NCBI RefSeq assembly: GCF_000826655.1
Contig: NZ_JXJO01000011.1
Location: 62,001 to 126,000, forward strand
Source: Psychroserpens damuponensis
GTDB taxonomy: Bacteria; Bacteroidota; Bacteroidia; Flavobacteriales; Flavobacteriaceae
Length of the DNA: 64,000 bases
Reading direction: 5' to 3'
The notes under the pieces were generated by a model. The model was not told the DNA's origin, did no database searches, and was given only the letters and a program-made list of their open reading frames with translations. The stretch's first letter is position 1; each line of letters starts with the position of its first letter. Shown here piece after piece: positions 54,064 to 63,590 of the stretch. Position numbers and translations under genes: made by a program.

Positions 54064-54264
54064 CTAGTTTTTTGATCTCTGTAAGGTTTTCTTTATACCT
54101 ATGTAAGCACCTACAACTAAGGCCAACGTCGTAAATCCATCAATAGGTAATCCTGGTGGTGGTGGTGGCATAGGTGGTGGTGGTGCACCATCTTGTGCGA
54201 CACATACACAACTTATTAAAACAAATAAGATCGAGGCTGGGATTTTCTTGTTTTGTATTTTCAT
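54064..54264 (-). CDS. Small secreted protein with Pro-rich linker and PID-type membrane sorting tail
   Basis: A 66-residue protein. The signal peptide is ~1-23 (ending CVAQ). A proline-rich linker follows (APPPPMPPPPPG), then the motif LPIDG, a hydrophobic helix (FTTLALVVGAYIGI) and a basic tail KKTLQRSKN. This matches the layout of short flavobacterial proteins annotated as carrying a PID-CTERM sorting domain (recalled, not checked). It is probably anchored in the membrane as a very short surface or periplasmic peptide. The GGTGG-rich DNA reflects Pro codons. It ends 2 bases from the riboflavin synthase stop. Confidence 0.72.
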   Translation of the reverse strand: MKIQNKKIPASILFVLISCVCVAQDGAPPPPMPPPPPGLPIDGFTTLALVVGAYIGIKKTLQRSKN

Positions 54265-54520
54265 TAGGGTGTAAATGTATAAAAAAAAGGTCTCAACAAA
54301 TTATAATAGCAAAAAAACATCCGTAAAACGCTAATATATTCGACAAAATGTACAGCCTCACGGTATAGCGTTAAAATTATATTAAAATCAAATATATAGT
54401 TTTTTGCGATAAACTCATGAGTTTCAACATTTTTTTCGTTTTAAATAATTGTTACTAGGTTGTTTATATTTATTAGTACTTACGAAACAAATTCTTTAAT
54501 GGTTTTAAACCTACTATTAA

Positions 54521-55270
54521 CTAGCGATGCATTTGATCTAATATTTCAATAACTTCTGCTTTTTTTCTAACTGATACCGGAACATTCTCACCATTTTTTA
54601 GCATTAAATAACCACCATCGGTCTTTATAAAAGCACTTATATATTGTAAATTAACCAAATGGCTTTGATGAATTCTCAAAAACCCTGTTGGCTTTAATAA
54701 ATCTGCAAAATATTTTAAGGTTTTAGTTACAAATACCTTTTTGCCATCATGAAGATGAAACATTGTGTTATTACTATCAGACTCACATCTAACAATATCG
54801 TTTAAATTAACAATGATTATTTTATCTAGTGTATGTAGAGATATTTTATCTGGTTTTTTTTCTGGAGCGGTTAAGGTCTCTTTTAATATAGTTAAACGCT
54901 CTTTGTTGGGTTGAATTTGTTGCTTAGCGCGCTCAATGGCATCTAATAATTCGTTATGAGCATAAGGTTTCAAGACATAGTCTATTGCTGCAAACTTGAA
55001 AGCTTTAATAGCAAATTCATCACTTGCTGTAACAAATATAATTTTCGAGGTTAACTCCGGAAAAATTTCCAAAACATCAAAACCCGTACCATCTCCCAAC
55101 ATAATATCTAAAAACAATATGTCTGGCTGCTCTTTTCTAAGCACTTTAGCAGCTTCTACAACACTTTGCGCTGTGTTTATAATTTGTATGTCTTTATGAT
55201 GAGTTTCAATGTCACTTTTTAAAAGCTGCATTGCGTCTTTCATGTCTTCTACGATGATTGCTGTTAGCAT
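54521..55270 (-). CDS. LytTR-family two-component response regulator
   Basis: A 249-residue regulator. The receiver domain is residues 1-120, with acidic E8/D9 and phospho-acceptor D55 in DILFLDIMLGDG; FVTASDEFAIKAFKFAAIDYVLKPY carries the switch Thr and Lys. Residues ~145-245 form a LytTR DNA-binding domain (HTLDKIIIVNLNDIVRCESDSN, FLRIHQSHLVNLQYI). It lies 63 bases downstream of its sensor kinase, and the pair should respond together. The target genes are not evident in this window. Confidence 0.94.
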   Translation of the reverse strand: MLTAIIVEDMKDAMQLLKSDIETHHKDIQIINTAQSVVEAAKVLRKEQPDILFLDIMLGDGTGFDVLEIFPELTSKIIFVTASDEFAIKAFKFAAIDYVLKPYAHNELLDAIERAKQQIQPNKERLTILKETLTAPEKKPDKISLHTLDKIIIVNLNDIVRCESDSNNTMFHLHDGKKVFVTKTLKYFADLLKPTGFLRIHQSHLVNLQYISAFIKTDGGYLMLKNGENVPVSVRKKAEVIEILDQMHR

Positions 55271-55333
55271 AATTTTGTTTTTAAAATTACTTCTGGTATC
55301 ATTATTAATAATTGAATCTTATACAATTTACTC

Positions 55334-58300
55334 TCAATAATCTGTTTCTAATGGGATGTTAAATACAATGGTCGTGCCACCAATACTCCCATCTTCCAAT
55401 TGAATTTCTGAAATTTCTAAAGCATTTGCTCCAGAGATGGATTCTAGCCGCTCTTTAGTTACTGTCAATGCCATAGATTGATGATCGGTTTTAGGTTTTT
55501 GCTGTTGAGAACTAAAAATACCAACACCATTATCTATGATAGTAACTTTTAAAATATCGTCAGTATTTGTAAATTCTAGAATCAACTTTCCTGCCCTTGG
55601 CCCTTTAAGTATACCATGCCTTATCGCATTTTCTACAAAAGGCTGAATAAGCATTGGAGGAATTAAAATCTCCTCAGCATCTAAATTTGTATTTACATTA
55701 ATTTTATACTCAAAAGGTTGCTCTGCCATTAAACGCTCTACTTCTATATAATGACGAATTGTTTTTATTTCTTGATCTAATGAAATACTATCTTTTCTAG
55801 AATTAACTAAGGTCTCTCTAAGCAAAGTTGCAAAACTGTTAACCGTTTCATTCATTTTCTCTGGCTTGGTTGGTGCCATTGCTTTTATACCATTAAGTAC
55901 ATTAAAAATAAAATGCGGATTCATTTGCAAACGCAACGCCTTTTGCTCCAAGGTTAATAGATGATTCTCTAGTTCTAGTCTTTTTTTATCTTCGGAATTT
56001 TTTCGTTTCAAACGTTTAATATACTGATACACTATAAACGTTAACAACAAAATAGCAGCTGCAATGAGTAACCATTGAAACCATGGTTTTTTAAACAACG
56101 GACTTTCAATAAAAAACGAAAACTTAAGCGGCTCACTCGTTACCCAACGATGATTTCTTGATTGCACAACAAAATCATGCGCACCATAATTAAGCTCAGG
56201 CAAATCTTGAGTATTATTTTTAGACCAAGGACTCCATTCGTTAGTATTTAATTTATACCGATATTCAATACCGTTGGGATGATCTAAATCTACTGTTTTA
56301 AAAGTAAAACTCATTTGCTGTTGCTCGGGATTTAATTTCAAAACATTAGTTGAATAATACTGCAACGAGTCTATACTTTCAAACTCTACTTTAACATCTT
56401 CTAAAAAGAGTTTTGGTTTTTCGGTATCACGTGTTATTTCGGTAGGTTGATATTCGGTTAAGCCGTAAAGCGCACCAAACCATAGGTGACCATTATCATC
56501 TTTATCTACTGCATTTAAACAGGTTTCAACTCCTAAAAATCCATCATTTCTCCCAAAGAAAAAGGCATCTTTTATAATATTGTCTTTATCTAATTCTAGC
56601 TTATCAACACCACGCTCTGTACCAACCCAAAGATATCCTTGATCATCAAAAATGAGTTGATAAATATTATCTGAAGCCCCTTTTTTAGCGCCTTCTAATT
56701 TCTTAAAGGATTCAAAATTATCGTCATTAGACCACCAAACCCCTTTTCCTGCTGTTCCTAAATACAATGTTTCATTTTTAAAAACAATAGAATTAATCTG
56801 CACATGTTGCTTTAAAACTTGACCTAAATGCGTGACTTTATCCTTAAAAACATAACCCAAATGACCTTTTTTGGTCACATACCATAAACGATTTTTGCTG
56901 TCCTTAATCATGTCCATAATATAGAGGTCATCAATACCATCTAGAGTTCCAAAAGTTTTATAAACTTGTAAGCTATCGCTTTTAGGATTGTAATTAAATT
57001 TTACAATTCCGCTAGAATAAGTAGCAGCATACATCGCATCGTTAGACACCTGTAATTTTCTAATCCAATCAAACGGAAACCCATTATCTGTACTCAATAC
57101 TTTTGAGATTTCTATTGTCTTCGGAAATTTTAACTTCGATTTTTTTAGCGTATCAATTACAATAGAGTCTTTTGTAAATTCACCTTTAAATAGCACACCT
57201 CTACCTTCAGATCCTGCCCAAATGTTTCCACTTTTATCACTAGCAATCGTTTTTATTTTTACTTGAGAAAACGCTTGCGGAATATCGATATCATGAACTC
57301 CAAACTTGTCTATTTTAATTAATCCAGCTTCAGAATTTGATATCCATATTGCTTTATTGCTATGATGAACTGCATAGACGCGATTTCCGTTGAGTCCTGT
57401 TTCAGTATTAAAATGCTTAAAATTATTTTGGAAATATTTATACAATCCACCTCCAGATGTGGCTATCCAAATATTAGACTGTTTGTCTTTAAAAATTTGT
57501 TTCACATCAGGAACCAAAAGTCCGTTTGAGGTATTTAGTGATAAAATTTCAGACCAAGAATTGGTATCCATTACCGAAACTCCATCATGCTGTGTACCTA
57601 GCCACAGTTGATTATTTATAATTGTAGCACTATTTATTCTAAGTGGTTCTTTTATTAAAATTTGGTCGTCAAAATCTCGAGAATCAAATACAAATGTACC
57701 ATCATTAAATGTTGATGCTATTATTTTATTAACAAACCCAACAGTGGTTTTAAAATCACCATTTTCTACTTTTTCTACATGTTTTGGAGATGCTATTTGA
57801 CCTTCAAATTTCCAGAGGCCATTTTGAGTTGCTAACCAAAACCTTTTATCAAAATAAATATAATCGTTAATTTGAGTATTATCAATTTGAGGGTTTAAGT
57901 TTACTTTTTTTACTGATAGATTTTTATCTATAGCATAAACACCTTTTGTGGTTAATACAATCACTTGATGGTCGAAAATATTTATCTTAACAATTTCAGG
58001 AATTTCTATGTTTATGAACTTCTGTTTTATTTTTATTGAGAGACCGCGTTTTGTACCAATATATAAGGTGTCATTTTGAGAATGGATGGCATTAATGTAG
58101 TTTGAAGCCAAACCCTTAGACTCGTTATAGACGGTGAAAATTTCGCCATCAAAACGTGCCAATCCTCCACCTTGGGTTCCTAACCATAAATAGCCTTTAT
58201 GATCTTGAGCAATGGCATATACTTGAGATTGCGGCAAACCGTCTTCTAGAGTTAGCGATTGTAGTTGCTTGTTTTGAGCGTTTGATGAGTGGATATTTCC

Positions 58301-58378
58301 GAAGAAAATTCCGAAGAAAAAAAGAAGAAGGTTATATGTGATTTTAAATTTCAATATGGTATTTATTTGTATTTGCAA
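55334..58378 (-). CDS. Propeller-domain histidine kinase (LytS-type catalytic core)
   Basis: A 1014-residue membrane sensor. The signal peptide is ~1-35 (ending SSNAQ). Two seven-bladed propeller-like domains of Reg_prop repeats come next (GLPQSQVYAIAQDHKGYLWLGT, KGLASNYINAIH, NGLLVPDVKQIFKDKQSNIWIAT). A Y_Y_Y domain (~710-790, EYRYKLNTNEWSPWS) leads to a TM helix (WFQWLLIAAAILLLTFIVYQYI), and then a His_kinase core: H822 in LQMNPHFIFNVLNG, N in PPMLIQPFVENAIRHG, and IIDNGVGIF. The kinase phosphorylates the LytTR regulator downstream. The ligand is unknown. Confidence 0.93.
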   Translation of the reverse strand: MQIQINTILKFKITYNLLLFFFGIFFGNIHSSNAQNKQLQSLTLEDGLPQSQVYAIAQDHKGYLWLGTQGGGLARFDGEIFTVYNESKGLASNYINAIHSQNDTLYIGTKRGLSIKIKQKFINIEIPEIVKINIFDHQVIVLTTKGVYAIDKNLSVKKVNLNPQIDNTQINDYIYFDKRFWLATQNGLWKFEGQIASPKHVEKVENGDFKTTVGFVNKIIASTFNDGTFVFDSRDFDDQILIKEPLRINSATIINNQLWLGTQHDGVSVMDTNSWSEILSLNTSNGLLVPDVKQIFKDKQSNIWIATSGGGLYKYFQNNFKHFNTETGLNGNRVYAVHHSNKAIWISNSEAGLIKIDKFGVHDIDIPQAFSQVKIKTIASDKSGNIWAGSEGRGVLFKGEFTKDSIVIDTLKKSKLKFPKTIEISKVLSTDNGFPFDWIRKLQVSNDAMYAATYSSGIVKFNYNPKSDSLQVYKTFGTLDGIDDLYIMDMIKDSKNRLWYVTKKGHLGYVFKDKVTHLGQVLKQHVQINSIVFKNETLYLGTAGKGVWWSNDDNFESFKKLEGAKKGASDNIYQLIFDDQGYLWVGTERGVDKLELDKDNIIKDAFFFGRNDGFLGVETCLNAVDKDDNGHLWFGALYGLTEYQPTEITRDTEKPKLFLEDVKVEFESIDSLQYYSTNVLKLNPEQQQMSFTFKTVDLDHPNGIEYRYKLNTNEWSPWSKNNTQDLPELNYGAHDFVVQSRNHRWVTSEPLKFSFFIESPLFKKPWFQWLLIAAAILLLTFIVYQYIKRLKRKNSEDKKRLELENHLLTLEQKALRLQMNPHFIFNVLNGIKAMAPTKPEKMNETVNSFATLLRETLVNSRKDSISLDQEIKTIRHYIEVERLMAEQPFEYKINVNTNLDAEEILIPPMLIQPFVENAIRHGILKGPRAGKLILEFTNTDDILKVTIIDNGVGIFSSQQQKPKTDHQSMALTVTKERLESISGANALEISEIQLEDGSIGGTTIVFNIPLETDY

Positions 58379-58428
58379 CTTACAATTTTGAACGCATTTT
58401 TTTATACTTCTCGTATTTTATTTCAATG

Positions 58429-58465
58429 AAAAAGCGCTGCACTCTTTAAGAGTTACAGCGCTAAA
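58429..58465 (-). terminator. Terminator after the SH3 protein gene
   Basis: AGCGCTG...CAGCGCT with an inner ACTCT/AGAGT stem (58433-58462) is followed on the minus strand by CTTTTTC. It lies ~30 bases past the stop at 58496. Confidence 0.8.
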
Positions 58466-58495
58466 AACATCACTAAACATCAATTAACTAACTTT

Positions 58496-59239
58496 TTATT
58501 TGTTTTCAAATTCGCAGGATACTGCGTAATTATCGTCTTGTAATTCTATTTTTTCTAAAGCCACCAAAGTTGTGGTTTGCATTAATTTATCATTTTTAAA
58601 TACGATGTAGGAGTTGGTACTTGTAACATCACAGCTTTCGCTATCTGGATTGCAAAGTGTAATAACATCTGTACCGTATGTATTGTCTTGTTTGTTGATA
58701 ATACTCACTAAATCGTGATTTAACGACTCAGATTTTACAAAGATTTTGTCTAGTTCTTGTCCGTTTTTTACAGCTCTAATTTGAAAACGCTTATAGCCTT
58801 TGTAATCTACTCCTGCTTCACCAAATACGAATTTAATTTCTGGATTGATTTGGCTTACCATTGTTTTTTGAGAGATGAGTCCTCCCCAAATCCATCCTAC
58901 TTGTGGTCCCATTTTTATTTTGTAAAATCTACTAGTTACTCCGTTTATTGTTTGAGATGTTTCACTTTTTGCTAATAACCTCACATTGGTTCCTATTTTA
59001 AGCGTTGTTAATTTCTCGCATTGTACAGATGCACAATCTCTAAGGGCAACATCGTTTCCTAGAAGGTATTGTGATGCTTTTGCTGCAGAATTTGTATAAA
59101 CATCAAATTCTACTTCTTTATTTTGTGCATAAATATTTGATGCTACAAATAACATTGCTAAAATCATTACTGCTTGAAACAATTTTGATACTCTTGTTTG
59201 TGTTTTGTTTTCGTTTTGGGTGTTCTTTAAAGTTCTCAT
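58496..59239 (-). CDS. Secreted SH3-domain protein
   Basis: A 247-residue secreted protein. ATG at 59239 is the better start (the frame opens at 59281); a signal peptide follows after ~20 residues (MILAMLFVASNIYAQ). Residues ~60-130 form an SH3-like domain (VALRDCASVQCEKLTTLKIGTNVRLL, MGPQVGWIWGGLIS) with a Cys pair likely forming a disulfide. The rest (~140-247) is beta-rich with more cysteines (LCNPDSESCDV). The likely role is binding peptidoglycan or peptide in the periplasm; no specific partner is visible. It has its own terminator. Confidence 0.75.
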   Translation of the reverse strand: MRTLKNTQNENKTQTRVSKLFQAVMILAMLFVASNIYAQNKEVEFDVYTNSAAKASQYLLGNDVALRDCASVQCEKLTTLKIGTNVRLLAKSETSQTINGVTSRFYKIKMGPQVGWIWGGLISQKTMVSQINPEIKFVFGEAGVDYKGYKRFQIRAVKNGQELDKIFVKSESLNHDLVSIINKQDNTYGTDVITLCNPDSESCDVTSTNSYIVFKNDKLMQTTTLVALEKIELQDDNYAVSCEFENK

Positions 59240-59368
59240 AATATTTTGTTTTTGGGTTAAACTATTTGTTTGATACCTCAAAGATATATAGAGACTACAG
59301 TAAAATTTGGACGCTTCTAGAATTCGTAAGGAAGTGTTTAGAATTCGTTTAATTATTAGGTTTAGAAA

Positions 59369-59398
59369 ATAAAAAAACCTTCATAATAGAAGGTTTTA
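59369..59398 (-). terminator. Terminator after the EcsC gene
   Basis: AAAACCTTC (59374-59382) pairs with GAAGGTTTT (59389-59397) around ATAATA. On the minus strand it is followed by a T-run, 35 bases after the EcsC stop. Confidence 0.82.
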
Positions 59399-59432
59399 GT
59401 TGGTGTTTATAGTAAATAAAATTGTTTTGATG

Positions 59433-60293
59433 TTAGCTTTTAATAGTCTTAGACACATTTATAGTTTCGTAAATCAACTTCACATTAGCTGCTCCATATT
59501 GACGTTCTAATCGTTTGATCGTAAAATGAGATGTTGCCATTTTTTGAAAATGATCTATAAATATATAATTTAGGCTACCACCACCAACTGCTCCAACAAT
59601 TGGTACAGCTTGGGCTAGAAATTTTTCACTAATTAAAAGGCTCAGTCTAGTTGCAATTTTAGACACAAAACTACTTAAAGCACCAGAACCTAAAGCACTC
59701 GCTCCCTTTATTAATGTGTCTAATCCCACTTTTAAACTGGCTGTAGAGACATTGTTTAATGCCGAATTTATTGCAATTCTAGTTGTATAATAACTTATTT
59801 CTAAATCGTCATCATCTTTAGAATCTCCACCAAGAGCAAATACTTCTAGACATGCCATTTGACCTTCTAGTGTATAAATATCTTCACCTTCGCTTCTAGC
59901 AATATCCATTATAGTACGCATTAAAAACTTGGTAGTAATTGTTAATTCTGAAGCGAAAATCGCAGTACCAAAACCTGTCGTTAATCCAAAAAAACCGCTA
60001 AGCGCGCCACTTCCTGTAACAATACTCTTATATGTTTTTTTTGAGGGTTTCTTAAAGGTTTTGTTTTTTTGAATGGTTAGCAAGTTGGCTTTGATGACTT
60101 TTAATAATGCTTTTTGCGTCATGCTTTGCAGTTTAACCACCACTTTTTCTGGTACAAATTTTATCCCAGTTTCTACTGTATCGCCAATTTTATTCACATT
60201 TCGCATGGCCCAACTTATATTTAGCATATTAGATTTTGCGAGTTTCAATGCTTCTAAATCTTCGGGTGATATTGTGTTTGTGGTTAATTTCAA
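59433..60293 (-). CDS. EcsC-family protein
   Basis: A 286-residue protein. The conserved stretch GSGALSGFFGLTTGFGTAIFASELTITTKFLMRTIMDIARSEGED identifies EcsC, a family with glycine-rich membrane-associated helices. YTLEGQMACLEVFALGGDSKDDDDLEISYYTTRIA and AVPIVGAVGGGSLNYIFIDHF follow. In Bacillus EcsC is encoded with an ABC transporter but its activity is unknown. Here it stands alone. It is divergent from the propeller/LuxR regulator gene, ~240 bases away. Confidence 0.85.
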   Translation of the reverse strand: MKLTTNTISPEDLEALKLAKSNMLNISWAMRNVNKIGDTVETGIKFVPEKVVVKLQSMTQKALLKVIKANLLTIQKNKTFKKPSKKTYKSIVTGSGALSGFFGLTTGFGTAIFASELTITTKFLMRTIMDIARSEGEDIYTLEGQMACLEVFALGGDSKDDDDLEISYYTTRIAINSALNNVSTASLKVGLDTLIKGASALGSGALSSFVSKIATRLSLLISEKFLAQAVPIVGAVGGGSLNYIFIDHFQKMATSHFTIKRLERQYGAANVKLIYETINVSKTIKS

Positions 60294-60509
60294 AGTTTAG
60301 CTATTAGATTCTGTTTTTAAGGTTTAATACAACTTAATTTAAAACTATTTGTCGCTGAGCATCTAAGATTGTTACAGCCTGTTAATTTAAAAGTAATCAT
60401 TATAACACAAAAATTAGTGTTATTTCATTAAATGATATTTCTAATCCTATTTATACATTTATAACATATAGCCTTAGTTTATTTATTCTTATTTTTAAAA
60501 ATTGTTTTA

Positions 60510-60536
60510 ATGAAATTGATGTTCCCTAAAAATTGA
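60510..60536 (+). CDS. Possible 8-residue upstream ORF coupled to the LuxR-type regulator
   Basis: ATG at 60510 opens a tiny frame (MKLMFPKN) whose stop TGA (60534-60536) overlaps the TTG start of the regulator (60533-60535) by two bases. It may couple translation of the regulator. It could equally be a chance ORF. Confidence 0.3.
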   Translation: MKLMFPKN

Positions 60537-63346
60537 AAAAGACCGTATACATATTATCGTTTTTCATATTATTTTTAATAAAAGCTTATGGCCAGTATTC
60601 GCCAAGCACCCATAATTATACTTTAGCAGAATATAAGGCTGGAAATCAAAATTGGGATATCACACGAGCCGAAGATGGTGGTGTTTATGTTGCAAATAAC
60701 AATGGGTTACTGGCTTATGATGGTATAGATTGGAAATTTTATCAGTTACCAAATAAAACAACAGTTCGTTCTGTATTTACAGACAAAGATATTGTGTTTA
60801 CTGGCTCTTATGAAGAATTTGGATATTGGGAAAAAGATGACCTCGGACTGTTAAAATACTACTCTCTTAGCGAAAAGGTTATTGACCAAATTTCTCCAAA
60901 CGAAGAGATTTGGCAAATTGTAAAGTTTCAGGACAAAATTATTTTTAGTTCATTTTTAAACATCTATATCTATGACTACAAGAATGTTATTCAATTAAGT
61001 CCAAAGTCATCTATAATGTCTAGTAATGTTATTGACAACAAACTTTACATCTGCACTTTAAATAAAGGCATTTTCTCTTTAGAGCATGATACACTAGAAC
61101 CCTTTTTTTATGATCCTAAATTAATTGACACGAAAATAGTTTCATTGGTGAGCTATAATGACAACTTACTTTTACTAACCTCATTGAAGGGCAGTTATTT
61201 TCTAAATAATAATCAACTAAAACCAACAGGGTTTACTATTGATGAAGAAATTAAGCACCATCAACTTAATAAATTTTCACAATTGGCAAATGGCGAAATG
61301 ATTTTTGGGACTATAAAAGATGGTTTGTTTTTAACAGATGACAAAGGCAATTTGAAATTTCATGTTAGTAAAGAAAATGGCTTGCTCAATAATACAGTAT
61401 TAGGACAACACGTTGATAAATCTAACAATTTATGGTTAGGGTTAGATAATGGGATTTCAAAAATGGATTTAGATAGTCATCATTATTTTTTTAATGATCA
61501 ATCGGGCAAACTTGGAGCTGTATACGATGTGATAAAATATAAAGACTGTATTTATATAGGAAGTAACACTGGACTTTTTAGATTAAATAAAAACGATAAG
61601 CTCCATTTCATAGAAGGTTCTCAAGGTCAGGTTTGGGATTTAAAAATAATTGAAGGACAACTTTTTTGTGGTCATAACGAAGGCACCTTTATTGTAGAGA
61701 AGGATAAATTAACTTTAATCTCAAATTATACTGGAGGTTGGACGATTAAAAAATTACCGGAAAAAAATCATACATATATACAAGGCACATATTCAGGCCT
61801 CGTAAAATTTGAAAAAAATGAAGGAGAGTGGTTAGTAACACATCTAGGAGAGACGACAATTCCTTCTCGATTTTTAGTTTTTGAAGATCCAACAACAGCT
61901 TGGGTTGCTCATGCTACTAAAGGGGTTTCTAAAATAAGTTTTGATGAGAATTATAATTCAATCACCTCTGTTAAAACCTATCAAAACAAAGGTCTTAGTT
62001 CTAATTACAATGTTAGGGTTTATAATATAAGAAATAACATAAGTTTTAAAACCAACGAAGGATGGCAACGCTATGAACCTATTTTAGACTCCATAATTCC
62101 TTATGATCTACTTAATAAACGATTAGGTGAAAATAGTTATATCATTTCAGAAGATAATACCGATCTAATAGCTCTAAAAAATAACGGAGGTTTTATAAAA
62201 TTCACATCGTTTGACAACATAGATGAGGACTTTTTTCTAAATAACCTTTTTCTAAAAAATAGATTTATAGTTGGCTATGAAAATATTTCTAAAATTAGTG
62301 ATTCGCTATATGCTTTAAATTTAGACAATGGTTTTATGCTGATTAATAGCACTTCAAATACTAACAATAAATTGTACAAACCAAGTATTGAGTCCATTAG
62401 CATAAGTGGAGAACGGATTCCTGTTAATAATGTAGAAGCAAATGGGCTAGGTTTTAATTTTAAAGAAAGTCTAGCCATAGAATTTTCATCTTCAAAATCA
62501 TTAAATCATCATTTCGAATATATTGTGACTGAAGCAAATGACAACATTGCTCATAATTCATGGCATAAAATAGAAGGAACCCAAGTAGAGCTATCAAATT
62601 TAACTGATGGTAAATACAGCTTGTTATTTAGAGCTTGTGATAATGCAGGTAATACTTCGTCAGCTCAATCTTTAGATATAGAAGTTTATCCGCCATGGTA
62701 CAGAGATACGCTTGGCTATTTTTTATACTTCCTTTTAGCGAGTTTAATTCTAGTTATTTTTTATACGCTTCACAATAAGAAGATCGCAAAAGAACAACGT
62801 TTAATAAAAATTAAATACCAGAAAGAGCAACAAAAATTACTTAGAGAACAAACGTTAGAAAACGAAAAGCGAATTGTTCAGCTTAAAAATGAATCGTTAC
62901 AAAATGAGATTAAATTAAAAAGTAAACAACTAGCCAATAACGCAATGGCATTAGTAAAGAAAAATGAAACGCTTCAAGACATTAAAAGAGACTTGATGGT
63001 AAACAAAGAAGGATTTAATAATTACTATTCGTATAAAAGGATTGTAAAAAAATTAGATAATTCAATAGTATTAAAGGACGAATGGGAAGTTTTCGAAAAT
63101 AATTTCAGTCAAGTACACGATGAGTTTTTCGAAATTTTAAAAACCAAACATTCAATACTTACACCTAAAGATTTAAAGATTTGTGCCTACATCAAAATGA
63201 ATCTTTCTTCTAAAGAAATTGCTCCACTTATGAATATCTCAGTAAGAGGAGTAGAAACACACCGATATCGACTAAAAAAGAAATTAAATTTAGAAAATGA
63301 CATTTCTTTAGCTGATTATTTATTAAATATTAAAAATCAGGTGTAA
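60533..63346 (+). CDS. Propeller sensor with Y_Y_Y domain and LuxR-type DNA-binding domain
   Basis: A 937-residue regulator. The start is TTG at 60533: the in-frame codon at 60527-60529 is TAA, and the signal peptide MKKTVYILSFFILFLIKAYG begins exactly there. Propeller repeats run ~25-600 (ITRAEDGGVYVANNNGLLAYDG, SNNLWLGLDNGISKM). A Y_Y_Y domain (~650-720) is followed by one TM helix (~725-747, YFLYFLLASLILVIFY), a coiled coil (~750-830) and a C-terminal LuxR/GerE HTH (~875-937, LTPKDLKICAYIKMNLSSKEIAPLMNISVRGVETHRYR). Membrane-bound one-component regulators of this shape control SusCD loci in Flavobacteriia. It lies directly upstream of a susC gene. Confidence 0.92.
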   Translation: MKKTVYILSFFILFLIKAYGQYSPSTHNYTLAEYKAGNQNWDITRAEDGGVYVANNNGLLAYDGIDWKFYQLPNKTTVRSVFTDKDIVFTGSYEEFGYWEKDDLGLLKYYSLSEKVIDQISPNEEIWQIVKFQDKIIFSSFLNIYIYDYKNVIQLSPKSSIMSSNVIDNKLYICTLNKGIFSLEHDTLEPFFYDPKLIDTKIVSLVSYNDNLLLLTSLKGSYFLNNNQLKPTGFTIDEEIKHHQLNKFSQLANGEMIFGTIKDGLFLTDDKGNLKFHVSKENGLLNNTVLGQHVDKSNNLWLGLDNGISKMDLDSHHYFFNDQSGKLGAVYDVIKYKDCIYIGSNTGLFRLNKNDKLHFIEGSQGQVWDLKIIEGQLFCGHNEGTFIVEKDKLTLISNYTGGWTIKKLPEKNHTYIQGTYSGLVKFEKNEGEWLVTHLGETTIPSRFLVFEDPTTAWVAHATKGVSKISFDENYNSITSVKTYQNKGLSSNYNVRVYNIRNNISFKTNEGWQRYEPILDSIIPYDLLNKRLGENSYIISEDNTDLIALKNNGGFIKFTSFDNIDEDFFLNNLFLKNRFIVGYENISKISDSLYALNLDNGFMLINSTSNTNNKLYKPSIESISISGERIPVNNVEANGLGFNFKESLAIEFSSSKSLNHHFEYIVTEANDNIAHNSWHKIEGTQVELSNLTDGKYSLLFRACDNAGNTSSAQSLDIEVYPPWYRDTLGYFLYFLLASLILVIFYTLHNKKIAKEQRLIKIKYQKEQQKLLREQTLENEKRIVQLKNESLQNEIKLKSKQLANNAMALVKKNETLQDIKRDLMVNKEGFNNYYSYKRIVKKLDNSIVLKDEWEVFENNFSQVHDEFFEILKTKHSILTPKDLKICAYIKMNLSSKEIAPLMNISVRGVETHRYRLKKKLNLENDISLADYLLNIKNQV

Positions 63347-63372
63347 CTTATTCTTATATCCTCAATTAAAAC

Positions 63373-63494
63373 TACGTCATTTATACGTCACATTGCGATT
63401 GTCTCGCTAACTACAACGTTTTTTTTATATATTTATATTACGTCAAATACTGTTTCCTTAACACTTTTTAACCTTCTTAGTGTTTTATGACGTA
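63373..63494 (+). promoter_or_regulatory. Cluster of four TACGTCA sites before susC
   Basis: TACGTCA occurs at 63373-63379, 63384-63390 and 63439-63445, and inverted (TGACGTA) at 63488-63494. The first two start 11 bases apart, one helical turn. The cluster lies between the LuxR-type regulator and the susC start at 63591, as expected for an operator. The binding protein is inferred, not shown. Confidence 0.55.
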
Positions 63495-63590
63495 TTTAAA
63501 ATGTAAATAGATAATTATAGGAATTAACATTAGATTATAACTTAGTCACTCAAATAAACTAACAGTCTAATTTAAATAGTAATCAATTTT

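Noticed and set aside
54124-54200. GGTGGTGGT tract on the plus strand
   Set aside because: It is the complement of proline codons in the small sorted protein, not a separate repeat element.
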